Shown here piece by piece: positions 20,184 through 28,976 of a DNA stretch of 64,000 nucleotides. Source of the stretch: an uncultured Endomicrobiia bacterium (GTDB lineage Bacteria > Elusimicrobiota > Endomicrobiia > DTEH01); contig CALFVX010000017.1 of assembly GCA_937928765.1 (NCBI GenBank), positions 1-64,000 on the forward strand, in the 5' to 3' direction. Made by a program: the position numbers and the translations under genes. Each line of letters starts with the position of its first letter. Positions within the stretch are counted from its first letter, which is position 1. Under the pieces are notes generated by a model. That model did no database searches, was not told the DNA's origin, and saw only the letters and a program-made list of their open reading frames with translations.

Positions 20184-21107
20184 TTATCCCCAAACAACAA
20201 CATTATTAGTTGTTTCCTTGCATTTTTCTTTTGCTAAATTTAAAAGTTCATTTAAGTAAGTCAATAATTCTCCGTGATGATTAAACTTTCCTTTAGGAAC
20301 TTTTGCTACTGCTACAGCAAGGTTTATCAAACTTGATTTTTCTTCACTTCCATCTGGTAATAAATAAGTAAAATATCCTCTATCTATTGTTTCTTTATCA
20401 AATATTTTATTAATCAAATTTTTGAACAAAATCATAACATTTTCTATAATTATTCCAATATCTTCATCTATATAAGAAATTACTGTAAATCTGCTAGCAT
20501 GAATATGATAAAAAGAATCTTTTTTTGTTCCTAAATTTGTAACTGTTGACCTTATAATACCAGAGAAAAGCTTTAAAAGGTTATCGCCATTTTGAAATCC
20601 GTATTTTAAATTATAAGGTTTGAAATTAAGAATATCAAAATATATAATATTAAAATCTTTAGAAGAATTTATTAAATTTATAATTTGTTTCTCAAAAATA
20701 TTTTCTCCTGGAAGTTTTGTTAGTAAATTTACATTATCATAATATTTTTTTAACAAGTTCTCTACCCATGCAACAATTTCATATGGTTCTATGGGTTTTA
20801 CTAAATATTCATCTGCACCAAGTTTAAGTCCTGTGAGTTTATCTTTTGGTTGAGATAAAGAAGTTAACATTATCACAGGAATTAAACAAGTTTCTGGATC
20901 ATTCCTTATTTCTGTAACAACTTCAAATCCATTCATTTCTGGCATCATCACATCAAGTATAATTATATCGGGAACAACTTGTTTTATTTTATTCAACGCT
21001 TCTCTACCATCATATACCTGATAAACTTCATATCCAGCAGATCCAAAAGTAAATTTTGCTAAATCTTGAAATTCTAAATCGTCATCTACAACAAGTATTT
21101 TTGCCAT
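20184..21107 (-). CDS. Response regulator with degenerate GGDEF output domain
   Basis: A 307-residue protein. The receiver domain (residues 1-120) has the acidic pocket D8-D9, phosphoacceptor Asp52 in ILDVMMPEMNG and Lys104 in YLVKPIEP, so it should be phosphorylated. Residues about 130-307 follow a GGDEF fold (LTKLPGENIFEKQI, FDILNFKPYNLKYGFQNGDNLL), but the catalytic GGDEF loop reads ASRFT, so diguanylate cyclase activity is not expected. It may be a protein-protein or nucleotide-sensing output. It is convergent with the LysM-FecR gene with 3 nt between them, and lies 28 nt after the degQ stop. Confidence 0.87.
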   Translation of the reverse strand: MAKILVVDDDLEFQDLAKFTFGSAGYEVYQVYDGREALNKIKQVVPDIIILDVMMPEMNGFEVVTEIRNDPETCLIPVIMLTSLSQPKDKLTGLKLGADEYLVKPIEPYEIVAWVENLLKKYYDNVNLLTKLPGENIFEKQIINLINSSKDFNIIYFDILNFKPYNLKYGFQNGDNLLKLFSGIIRSTVTNLGTKKDSFYHIHASRFTVISYIDEDIGIIIENVMILFKNLINKIFDKETIDRGYFTYLLPDGSEEKSSLINLAVAVAKVPKGKFNHHGELLTYLNELLNLAKEKCKETTNNVVVWG

Positions 21108-21135
21108 ATAGACAACTTAATATAAAAAAATTTTA

Positions 21136-22680
21136 TCATTTAATATATGAAATATAAATCTGTCTTCCATCACGAATAATATCAAATACAATACCTTTTT
21201 TAAGATTTATATCTTTTACTATTTTTTTAAAATCTTGTATGTTTTGTATCCTTTGTTGGTTCACTGCAACAATTACATCTCTTTCAACTAAACCTATATC
21301 TTCATAATCTTTACCATCATAATTAACCTTTACTACAAAAACACCATTAATATCGTCTGAAATTCTAAGTTTTTCTTTTAAATCTTTTGTGAGGTCCATA
21401 AATTCATAACCTAACCATATAAACCTTCCTTCTTTCATCTGCTTATTTTCAGTAATTTTAGTTGGTTCCTCTGGAAGTTCACCCAAAACCACTGATAAAA
21501 AAATTTCTTTATTATCTCTAAAAATTTTTAGTTCTATTTTTTCTTTTGGTGCTAAAGAGGTAATTATATCCTGAAGTTCTTGAGTAGAATTTATTTCTAA
21601 AACTTTATTTTTTGCTTTCACACTTAATATTATATCTCCACGTTTAAGTCCTGCTTTTTCAGCAGGCGTGTTTTCTAAAACTCTGTTTATTAAAACACCT
21701 TGTTTCTTTCTTAACCCAAACTGGTTCGCAATAGCTTCGTCTACTGCAATAATTTCTACACCTAACCATCCACGAGTAACTTTACCTTTATGTATTAAAT
21801 CATCTAATATTTCTTTAGCACGATTACTCGGTATTGCAAATCCTATACCTGCAAAAACTCCAGTTGGTGCATATATAGCAGTATTAATTCCAATAACTTC
21901 TCCATTCAAATTTACTAAAGGACCGCCAGAATTTCCTCTATTTATTGCAGCATCTGTTTGAATAAAATCTTTATATTCTCTATTTTCTACTCTAACTCTT
22001 TGCCTCACTGCAGAAATAATCCCAAAAGTTACTGTTTGTTCAAGACCAAATGGCGAACCTATTGCAAAAACCCACTCTCCAATACGAATCTTGTCTGAAT
22101 CTCCAAGTTTTGCATATACCAAATTTTTTGCATTAATTTTTACTACAGCAAGGTCTGTACGAGAATCTCGGCCTACAACTTTACCTTTAAATTCTTTATT
22201 AACACCATCAATGTTAACTATAACCTTAATTTCAGTCGCATCTTTTATAACATGTTCATTTGTAAGAATATATCCGTCAGGAGAAATTATTACTCCACTA
22301 CCACCGCCTTCTGCTTTATATTGTCTATATCTTCTTTGAGGTTGTCTTTTAGGCCTTGGTATATCAAACTCAAAAAATTCTCTAAAAAATTCTTCAAATG
22401 GATCACCAAAATAAAAATTTGGTATCTCAACTTCGTATGTATACACAGTTGTAATACTTACCACTGCAGGTTTTACTTGCTGAATAACTTCAACAAACGT
22501 TTGTTGTAAAGAATAAAAATCTTGCTGTTGTAATGGTTTATTAACAAGAGTTATTGACTTAGAGGGTTGTTTTGTATAAAAAGGTTTAATTATTGGATTG
22601 CCTGAGATTAAAATTATACCTAAAAATAAAACTAAGATTATAATTCCTAGTTTAAAAAATTCTTTTTTCATATGTTTCAT
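21136..22680 (-). CDS. degQ: HtrA/DegQ-type periplasmic serine protease
   Basis: A 514-residue protease with an N-terminal hydrophobic anchor or signal (about residues 8-27). The trypsin-like domain has the triad His143 (LTNEHV), Asp176 (SRTDLAV) and Ser251 (GNSGGP). Two PDZ domains follow at about 305-405 and 420-514. It degrades or refolds damaged envelope proteins. A Phe/Arg-rich insert between strands (FFREFFEFDIPRP) is like the LA loop of DegQ proteins. AAAGGAT precedes the first ATG; a second ATG three codons in is also possible. It follows tolB by 55 nt, within the envelope gene run. Confidence 0.94.
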   Translation of the reverse strand: MKHMKKEFFKLGIIILVLFLGIILISGNPIIKPFYTKQPSKSITLVNKPLQQQDFYSLQQTFVEVIQQVKPAVVSITTVYTYEVEIPNFYFGDPFEEFFREFFEFDIPRPKRQPQRRYRQYKAEGGGSGVIISPDGYILTNEHVIKDATEIKVIVNIDGVNKEFKGKVVGRDSRTDLAVVKINAKNLVYAKLGDSDKIRIGEWVFAIGSPFGLEQTVTFGIISAVRQRVRVENREYKDFIQTDAAINRGNSGGPLVNLNGEVIGINTAIYAPTGVFAGIGFAIPSNRAKEILDDLIHKGKVTRGWLGVEIIAVDEAIANQFGLRKKQGVLINRVLENTPAEKAGLKRGDIILSVKAKNKVLEINSTQELQDIITSLAPKEKIELKIFRDNKEIFLSVVLGELPEEPTKITENKQMKEGRFIWLGYEFMDLTKDLKEKLRISDDINGVFVVKVNYDGKDYEDIGLVERDVIVAVNQQRIQNIQDFKKIVKDINLKKGIVFDIIRDGRQIYISYIK

Positions 22681-22735
22681 TTATCCTTTCTAAAATAAAT
22701 ATAATTTTAGGTTATATAAAATATTTAATTTAAAA

Positions 22736-24028
22736 TCAATATTCTATTATCCTTCTTGGTGTCCAACAAGGAGTATATGAATTCCCTTTGATGTTAGCTA
22801 CTCTTCTTTGATTGGAACCATCTAAAAACATAGTATAAAGTTCCCATCTACCACTACGATTTGATGAAAAAACTATAAATCTTCCATCAATAGAAAAATA
22901 TGGATTTTCATTACTTGAAGAATCTTGTGTTAATCTATAATATTCATTTTTTGCTATATCATAAAGATAAATATCAAAAACACCCTTTTCTCCTTGCATA
23001 TTAAAAACAATTTTATCCCCTTTTGGAGACCATACCGGTGAGCTTGAATATCTTTCTGTAGGTAACCTTCTAATACTGCTGCCATCAATGTTAGCGATAT
23101 ATATCTGAGGTATTCCTATGCGGTCAGAAACAAAAACAATTTCTCTACCATTAGGTGAAAAATAACCTGCAACATCAAAGTTGTTTCCATAAGTTATTCG
23201 TTTAAGTAATTTTGTATTAATATTCATAATATACATATTTGGTGAATGTTTTGCCTTTGTTAAAGTAATTATAATATTTTCTAAATCAGGCGACCAGTTG
23301 GCTGTGACATTTAATCCTTGAAATATAGACAAAGCTTGTTTATTTTTTCCTTCTATATCCATAATATATAAATCCGGATTTCTATGTTTATATGTTGTAT
23401 ATATGATTTTTTTACCATCTGGTGAAACACGAGGATATATATTTATACTTTTGTCATTTGTAAGTTGTTTCAAATTATAACCATCATAATCAATAATATA
23501 AATCTCTTTATATCCGCTAGAATCGTTTACAAAAACAATTTGTGTAGTAGCAATGCCATATTCTCCTGTAAATATATAAACAATATTGTCTGAAAACAGA
23601 TGAGATACATATCTTAAATCTTTACTTTTAAATTTTTTCTCATAGATTTTTTCAGTTGTTGAAACATCATACATTGTACCTAACAAAATATATTCCCCAT
23701 CTTCATATTTCATTTCACCACATACAACAACATCAATCCCGTATTTTTGCCATTTTTCTGATATTACTCTATTAGGTAAATACTGCCATCCAGGTTCTAC
23801 AATATTAAATAACCTTGTAAACATCAAATCATCTCTTACAACTTGTTGAATTTGTTCTGCAGATTTAAAATCAGTTAATGTTTTACTAACAAATTTAGAA
23901 ATTCCTATATTTATTCTTTTACCTGCTTTAACTGCTTGAATGTAAACATCTACTCCACTAAAAAGTGTGGTATAATAAAAAATAAAAACTTTAAGTAAAA
24001 TAAAAAACCTTTTCTTTAAAAAAACCAT
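22736..24028 (-). CDS. tolB: TolB-type beta-propeller protein
   Basis: A 430-residue periplasmic protein with a signal segment (about residues 8-25), an N-terminal TolB domain (GISKFVSKTL) and a six-bladed propeller of WD40-like repeats such as YPRVSPDGKKIIYTT and NPYFSIDGRFIVFSS. TolB docks to Pal and takes part in outer-membrane constriction at division. The neighbours TonB/TolA-like, CpoB and Pal in the same orientation support this. A Shine-Dalgarno AAGGAGA precedes the start. The tolQ and tolR motor genes are not in the window. Confidence 0.93.
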   Translation of the reverse strand: MVFLKKRFFILLKVFIFYYTTLFSGVDVYIQAVKAGKRINIGISKFVSKTLTDFKSAEQIQQVVRDDLMFTRLFNIVEPGWQYLPNRVISEKWQKYGIDVVVCGEMKYEDGEYILLGTMYDVSTTEKIYEKKFKSKDLRYVSHLFSDNIVYIFTGEYGIATTQIVFVNDSSGYKEIYIIDYDGYNLKQLTNDKSINIYPRVSPDGKKIIYTTYKHRNPDLYIMDIEGKNKQALSIFQGLNVTANWSPDLENIIITLTKAKHSPNMYIMNINTKLLKRITYGNNFDVAGYFSPNGREIVFVSDRIGIPQIYIANIDGSSIRRLPTERYSSSPVWSPKGDKIVFNMQGEKGVFDIYLYDIAKNEYYRLTQDSSSNENPYFSIDGRFIVFSSNRSGRWELYTMFLDGSNQRRVANIKGNSYTPCWTPRRIIEY

Positions 24029-24057
24029 TTATTTTTTCTCCTTGTTTTTTTAAATTC

Positions 24058-24666
24058 TTATTCTTTATACTTAAATTCAAAATACACACCTAAATAATCT
24101 TCCTTAAATCCTTCAGGCAATGGTGGAAATGGTGCAGAAACTTCTACTGCTCTTAGACAAATATTATCATAAAATCTATTTTTTGATGATTCTTTAATAT
24201 GCAACTCTTTAATTTCTCCTGAACGAATAATTTTAAAATAAACAACTGTTTTTAACTCACCTGAATAATTCTGTGACCATACCCAATTTTCTACAATCTT
24301 TTTCCTAATCTGGTTTACATAATATGAAAAAGGAAATTTGGCTGTTTCTAAAGACAAAGATGGTAAAGTTGTTGGTTGTGATTCTATTTTTGTAGTTTCT
24401 TGTAAATTTTTTTCTTCTATTTTTTTAACTTCTTGTTTTTTATGTTTTTTTACTTTTTTAGGAATTATAATTTCTTCTTTTTTTTGTATCTGTTGTGGAA
24501 TCTTTTCTTCAATTTGTTTTTCTACAGACGGAAGTGTTATAAGTTCTACTGGGAAAGAAATTACTATTGGTCTACTTCTTGGTATAAATTTTACTCCTGA
24601 AAGCAATAAAAAATGGATTATACAAGAAAGTAAAAAAGATATTTTTATCCTTAAAGAATCTATCAT
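24058..24666 (-). CDS. TonB/TolA-like energy transducer
   Basis: A 202-residue protein with one N-terminal helix (IKISFLLSCIIHFLLLSGV), a Pro/Lys/Glu-rich spacer across the periplasm and a C-terminal TonB-like domain (about residues 115-202: FSYYVNQIRKKIVENW, FKIIRSGEIKELHI). The S-x3-H spacing in the helix (SCIIH) is that of TonB and TolA helices that contact ExbBD or TolQR. The position between tolB and cpoB argues for TolA; the two TonB receptors in the window also need such a protein. I prefer the ATG at 24666 to the track TTG at 24684. Confidence 0.82.
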   Translation of the reverse strand: MIDSLRIKISFLLSCIIHFLLLSGVKFIPRSRPIVISFPVELITLPSVEKQIEEKIPQQIQKKEEIIIPKKVKKHKKQEVKKIEEKNLQETTKIESQPTTLPSLSLETAKFPFSYYVNQIRKKIVENWVWSQNYSGELKTVVYFKIIRSGEIKELHIKESSKNRFYDNICLRAVEVSAPFPPLPEGFKEDYLGVYFEFKYKE

Positions 24667-24684
24667 ACATAATTTTTTACACAA

Positions 24685-25380
24685 CTATTCTGATGATAAA
24701 AGTTCTTTTGTTTCTTTACTGTTAGGATAATTTTTTTTTATATAATTAAAAATTTCTTTTGCTTGGTTATCCATTTGAAGATATTGAAAACATAAACCTT
24801 TTTTGTATAACATTGAAACAAGAAATTCATCTTTTTGATATTTTGCTAAATACTCATCTATAATTTTAATACATTCTTGATATTGTTTTTTTGCATAGTA
24901 AGAATCTGCTAAATAATAATATGCTTTATTAGAAAGTTCACTATCTGGATATCTTGAAAGATAATCTTTAAACCCTCTAACTGCTAAATCGTACAATCCT
25001 CTTGAATAGTCATTGTATGCAATGTTAAAAAATTCTGTAGGTGAAGGTAAAATTGGCATATCAACTTTTGGCAATTGTTTAGACAAAATATCCATTCTTT
25101 GTGTTAAACTTGAATGAATATCATCCATTTTTTGTGCTAAAAATGACATTTTGTATTTATTTTCTTCAAGTTTTTCGGTATAAATTTGTAGATTAGAATC
25201 AAGTTGTTTCATTTGAAGATTTAGTTCAGCTTGATTTCTTCTTATTGTTTGCATCTCTGATCTTAAAAGAGAAATCTCTTCTTTTAACAAAACTATATCG
25301 TTTGAAGTGGCAACACAACTATAAAAAATTGTACTAAAGAATAAAAAGTAAATTATAATAAATACATATTTTCTTATCAT
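24685..25380 (-). CDS. cpoB: CpoB/YbgF-like Tol-Pal associated protein
   Basis: A 231-residue envelope protein. The N-terminus has a hydrophobic segment ending in FYSC, a possible lipobox. Residues about 28-95 are coiled coil (EISLLRSEMQTIRRNQAEL). Residues about 112-230 carry three TPR-type repeats starting at FFNIAYNDYSRGLYDLAVRGF. This is the CpoB plan, a protein that coordinates peptidoglycan synthesis with outer-membrane constriction through Tol. It overlaps pal by 4 nt and directly precedes the TonB/TolA-like gene. Confidence 0.88.
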   Translation of the reverse strand: MIRKYVFIIIYFLFFSTIFYSCVATSNDIVLLKEEISLLRSEMQTIRRNQAELNLQMKQLDSNLQIYTEKLEENKYKMSFLAQKMDDIHSSLTQRMDILSKQLPKVDMPILPSPTEFFNIAYNDYSRGLYDLAVRGFKDYLSRYPDSELSNKAYYYLADSYYAKKQYQECIKIIDEYLAKYQKDEFLVSMLYKKGLCFQYLQMDNQAKEIFNYIKKNYPNSKETKELLSSE

Positions 25381-25889
25381 TTCTTAACTCTAACTTTTGT
25401 TTCAACTCTACGGTTAGGTTTGCATAGAGGAGAATCTGGAGGAGCAACATTTTTGTTTATGGGTTTTTCTTCTCCATATGAAACTGTAGCTATTCTTCCT
25501 GAAGGAATACCTAAGTTTACATAATAATCTTTTACAATTGATGCACGTTTTTGTCCTAAGGCTAAATTGTATTCATTCGAGCCGCATTCGCAACAATGCC
25601 CTTCTATTAAAACCTCATATTGTGGATTTTCCATCAAAAATTTTGCATTTTTTTGTAAAATATTTTTTGCTTCTTCAGTAAGATAAAACTTGTCAAATTC
25701 AAAATATACATTTTTTAATTCTTCAATAGATACAAAATCCTCTCCTGTACGAATATCTGGTTCTTCTGTTGTTATTTCTTTTTCATATTGAGGTTTTTCT
25801 ACTACTGGAGGTTTTACTTTTTTAGGACAACCAAAAAATGAAATAACTAAAATTAAAGCAATAAATTTAAGCATTTTTAAGTTTTTCAT
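25377..25889 (-). CDS. pal: Pal-type peptidoglycan-associated lipoprotein with altered binding loop
   Basis: A 170-residue lipoprotein: signal peptide with lipobox ending at Cys21 (SFFGC), then an OmpA-like domain at about 60-168 (VYFEFDKFYL, NLALGQKRASIVKDYY, GEEKPI, NRRVE). Pal anchors the outer membrane to peptidoglycan and binds TolB. The usual loop EGHxDERG reads EGHCCECG here, so the aspartate that contacts diaminopimelate in typical Pal is a cysteine and two further cysteines appear. Strong AAAGGAGGG before the ATG. First gene of the pal-cpoB-tonB/tolA-tolB run. Confidence 0.93.
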   Translation of the reverse strand: MKNLKMLKFIALILVISFFGCPKKVKPPVVEKPQYEKEITTEEPDIRTGEDFVSIEELKNVYFEFDKFYLTEEAKNILQKNAKFLMENPQYEVLIEGHCCECGSNEYNLALGQKRASIVKDYYVNLGIPSGRIATVSYGEEKPINKNVAPPDSPLCKPNRRVETKVRVKK

Positions 25890-26019
25890 AAATTATAACC
25901 CTCCTTTTAGTAATAATTATTGTAGTAATAAAATTATATTTTTTGGTGTTCTATTTTAATAATAAAAAAACTAATATTTTTCAATATATTAAAAAAAATT
26001 TATTATTATAAACTTAAAC

Positions 26020-26093
26020 CGCCCCTAACAGGACTTGAACCTGTAACCGTCTGGTTCGAAGCCAGCTGCTCTATCCAATTGAGCTATAGGGGC
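26020..26093 (-). tRNA. tRNA-Arg (anticodon UCG)
   Basis: A 74-nt cloverleaf on the minus strand. The acceptor arm GCCCCTA pairs perfectly with TAGGGGC, the D arm GCTC/GAGC and the T arm ACAGG/CCTGT are complete, and the discriminator is G. The anticodon loop CTTCGAA gives UCG, which reads CGA (Arg). The first anticodon-stem pair is a G-A mismatch. The CCA end is not encoded. It lies between the PASTA gene and pal. Confidence 0.95.
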
Positions 26094-26106
26094 GGTAAAG
26101 TATCAA

Positions 26107-26865
26107 TTATTGCTCTTCTGCATTAATAACTATATTTATTTTGCTTCCTTTTGAAACTAAACTTCCAGCTTTAGGCGTTTGAGAAAGAATTATATCAAAC
26201 TCTTTATTTTCATCACAGACTTTTTTTATATTACCAATAACCAAGCTTTGTAATTCAACAATTTTTTTTGCTTCAATTAATGTTTTACCCACAATATTTG
26301 GAACTTTAACTTTTTCAACTACAGGAGAACCTTTGCTTAATAAAATATTTATTTTCGTATTTTTTTTAACTTCAACTGCTTGTGGTGGTTCTGTATCAAC
26401 TACGTTTTCTTTCTCAACTTCAGAAGAATAAACTTCTTTTACTTCTCCTATCTGTAATCCTATCTCTGACAAAATCTTTTTTGCTTCTTCAAGTGATTTA
26501 GATTTTAAATTAGGAATTTTTACTAAAGAAATTCCTCTTGAAACGATTAAATTTATTATGCTATTTTTTCTGACTAAACTTTTAGGAAGTGGTGTTTGAG
26601 AAACTATTTTTCCTGAAGCAATATTTTCTGATTCTTCTTCTGCTATAATATCATATTTAAGATCTAACTTACTAATAATACTGATTGCTTCTGAAACAGA
26701 TAAATTTCTTACATCTGGTGTTCTTACTAAAAAATATTTTTTTTCAACTTGTGGAAATATATAAAAATAAGTAAAAAAAGATACACAAAATGATACAATG
26801 ATTGATATCAATATAACAATTAAAACACTTAATCCTCTTGATGCTTGTTTAATTTCTTCGCTCAT
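26107..26865 (-). CDS. Membrane-anchored protein with three PASTA domains
   Basis: A 252-residue protein with one helix at about residues 14-35 and three tandem PASTA domains (VRTPDVRNLSVSEAISII, VKIPNLKSKSLEEAKKIL, VKVPNIVGKTLIEAKKIV). PASTA domains bind muropeptides and usually end Ser/Thr kinases or penicillin-binding proteins. Here no kinase or transpeptidase domain is attached. It is probably an inner-membrane protein that senses or binds peptidoglycan from the periplasm. Strong AAAGGAGG before the start. The partner is not visible. Confidence 0.88.
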   Translation of the reverse strand: MSEEIKQASRGLSVLIVILISIIVSFCVSFFTYFYIFPQVEKKYFLVRTPDVRNLSVSEAISIISKLDLKYDIIAEEESENIASGKIVSQTPLPKSLVRKNSIINLIVSRGISLVKIPNLKSKSLEEAKKILSEIGLQIGEVKEVYSSEVEKENVVDTEPPQAVEVKKNTKINILLSKGSPVVEKVKVPNIVGKTLIEAKKIVELQSLVIGNIKKVCDENKEFDIILSQTPKAGSLVSKGSKINIVINAEEQ

Positions 26866-26896
26866 AATTCAACCTCCTTTAAACTAAACAATCTTC

Positions 26897-28948
26897 TTAT
26901 TTTCCTAAAATAATTTCTATTCTACGGTTTTGTGCTCTACCATATTTTGATTTATTTGATGCAATAGGTCTTTCTTCACCACACCCTTTTGCTTCAAGCA
27001 AATTTTCTTGGAGTCCTAATTCTTTTACAAAATAAGAATAAACCGCCCACGCATATTTTGATGATCTTGCTTTATTTTCTTTATCATCACCTACAGAATC
27101 TGTATGACCTTCAATAATAATGTTTTTATCTTTAAATTTTGTTTTTATTATTTCACCTAAAGAATTAAGTGATTGTTTCATATCTGGATTTATTTCTGTT
27201 GTATTTTTAATAAATAATTCGTCTGTAGAATAAATTACTACTATTCCTCTTTTATCTATAATAACCTTTGCTGCTTCAATATAAAATAAAACTTCTTCTT
27301 TTTCTACGACTTTTTCAACAATCTTTTCTGGTTTTTTAGGTGCAATATATACATTAAATTTTTCTTCTTTTATACTTTTATTTCCTGCTTTATCTTTAAC
27401 AGAACACAGAATTTTATATACACCATTGGGTACAACTTCTTTATATATTTCATCTTTACCATCCCAAAGAAAATTTACCTCAAAATCTTTTTGTAATGGT
27501 TGTAGTTGTATCGTTTTGTAAGTATAAACCTTTTTATCATCAACTGTTAATATATTAACATTAAAACTTTCTATAGGATTTTCATCCATTATATAAATAT
27601 TAAATTTTATATCATCATTATTTCCATCTCCGTCAGGAGAAAAGGTTGTTGTTGAAAGTTGAATTTTTATAAGTGGTGGCGCCGTATCTACTACAAAAAA
27701 TTCTTTTTGTGAAGTGTATATTATTACCTCTTCTTCTGCATCATCTCTTAATACAAATTCTACACTATATTTTCCATCTTTTAATGTTTCACCAGATAAA
27801 TCTTTAGCATCGTAGGTATAAAAACTATCTATAATATTTTTTGCTGAAGTTGATTTTATAACCTTCACAACTTTATTTTTATCATCTTTGATTACATAAT
27901 TTAACAGCGTTATATTTGTAAATGTAGAAACATTATGTCTAAAAAAAATATTGTCTAAATATCCATCTTCGTTAGGAGAAAAATAATATGGTTCAACAGT
28001 AAGTTTTGCTTGAAGATTTACTGTTGGTTTTTCTTTCCTTACAGAAACAAATTTGTAATATACTCCTATATTATGTGTTGTTCCTAAAACAGAATTTGGT
28101 AAATATGAATAATCTATACCAAAACTACCAATTCTTAAACTAAATCCTGCTGTGAAAAATGATATATTATCATAAATACCAAGTTTTGTTTTCTCATCAT
28201 CGTAAACATAACCTGCTCTTAATCCTAAAACATTTGATCCCCAATGTTCTATACCAAAACTATAAATTATTTTATTAGTTTTATAATCAACTTTTGCTGA
28301 AGTAAGTAAACTAAATTCTGTTTCTTGTTGTGGCATACTTAAGGTTAACTTTGTGCCTACATTATAATTTGTAGGGATAGAATATCTCTCAGAAATATTG
28401 TAATTTTCCAAACTACAAGAAATACTAAAAATATCATTTGATGTCTTTAATAAAAATCCTGTATCATATAATAAAACAGTATCTTCTTCATTATATATTT
28501 TTTCATTAACATATTTAACACCAAAACCAAAACTTAAATTTTCTGATATTTTTAAAGACAAAGAATTGTTTATTAAAAAAGAAGTGGCTGTAAAATTACC
28601 TAAATTTTTATAATTTTTTATAATAGGAATATCAGAAGTAGAAAACATCTTTCCTGTGATACCTACTCCTATTTTCCCTAACGGAAGAACTAAAGATAAT
28701 TGTTGAATTTTGCTTTCTAAAAAATAAATCTGATATGCTAAAGATAGTTCATAATTAGGACAAAACACTCCTACTGCAGGATTATAAAACAATCCTTCTG
28801 ATGTATTATACATTGAGACAAAGCTTCCTGCAACACCAGATGCTCTAACTCCTGATGGTATTGACAAAAAATCAAAATTGTAGTTACTAAAAGATATAGA
28901 TATTAAAAATATAGAAGATAAAAGATTTATTATAAAAATTTTTCTCAT
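26897..28948 (-). CDS. PorV-like beta barrel fused to Ig-like modules and an OmpA domain
   Basis: A 683-residue outer-membrane protein. After a signal peptide, residues about 22-305 form a PorV/PorQ-like barrel (SIPSGVRASGVAGSFVSMYNTSEGLFYNPA). Two modules with the calcium-loop-like FSPNEDGYLDNI and FSPDGDGNNDDI follow at about 315-560. The C-terminal OmpA peptidoglycan-binding domain (about 565-683) has IIEGHTDSVGDD and RAQNRRIEI. It should span the outer membrane and hold peptidoglycan. A Shine-Dalgarno AGGAG precedes the start. Homologues of the barrel act as shuttles in type IX secretion, but no other such genes are in the window. Confidence 0.85.
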   Translation of the reverse strand: MRKIFIINLLSSIFLISISFSNYNFDFLSIPSGVRASGVAGSFVSMYNTSEGLFYNPAVGVFCPNYELSLAYQIYFLESKIQQLSLVLPLGKIGVGITGKMFSTSDIPIIKNYKNLGNFTATSFLINNSLSLKISENLSFGFGVKYVNEKIYNEEDTVLLYDTGFLLKTSNDIFSISCSLENYNISERYSIPTNYNVGTKLTLSMPQQETEFSLLTSAKVDYKTNKIIYSFGIEHWGSNVLGLRAGYVYDDEKTKLGIYDNISFFTAGFSLRIGSFGIDYSYLPNSVLGTTHNIGVYYKFVSVRKEKPTVNLQAKLTVEPYYFSPNEDGYLDNIFFRHNVSTFTNITLLNYVIKDDKNKVVKVIKSTSAKNIIDSFYTYDAKDLSGETLKDGKYSVEFVLRDDAEEEVIIYTSQKEFFVVDTAPPLIKIQLSTTTFSPDGDGNNDDIKFNIYIMDENPIESFNVNILTVDDKKVYTYKTIQLQPLQKDFEVNFLWDGKDEIYKEVVPNGVYKILCSVKDKAGNKSIKEEKFNVYIAPKKPEKIVEKVVEKEEVLFYIEAAKVIIDKRGIVVIYSTDELFIKNTTEINPDMKQSLNSLGEIIKTKFKDKNIIIEGHTDSVGDDKENKARSSKYAWAVYSYFVKELGLQENLLEAKGCGEERPIASNKSKYGRAQNRRIEIILGK

Positions 28949-28976
28949 TATATAAAACTCCTAAAATAAAATTTCT

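Noticed and set aside
24338-24730. 130-residue plus-strand ORF with a hydrophobic Cys/Phe stretch
   Set aside because: Mirror of the Lys/Glu-rich linker of the TonB/TolA-like protein; not a real membrane protein.
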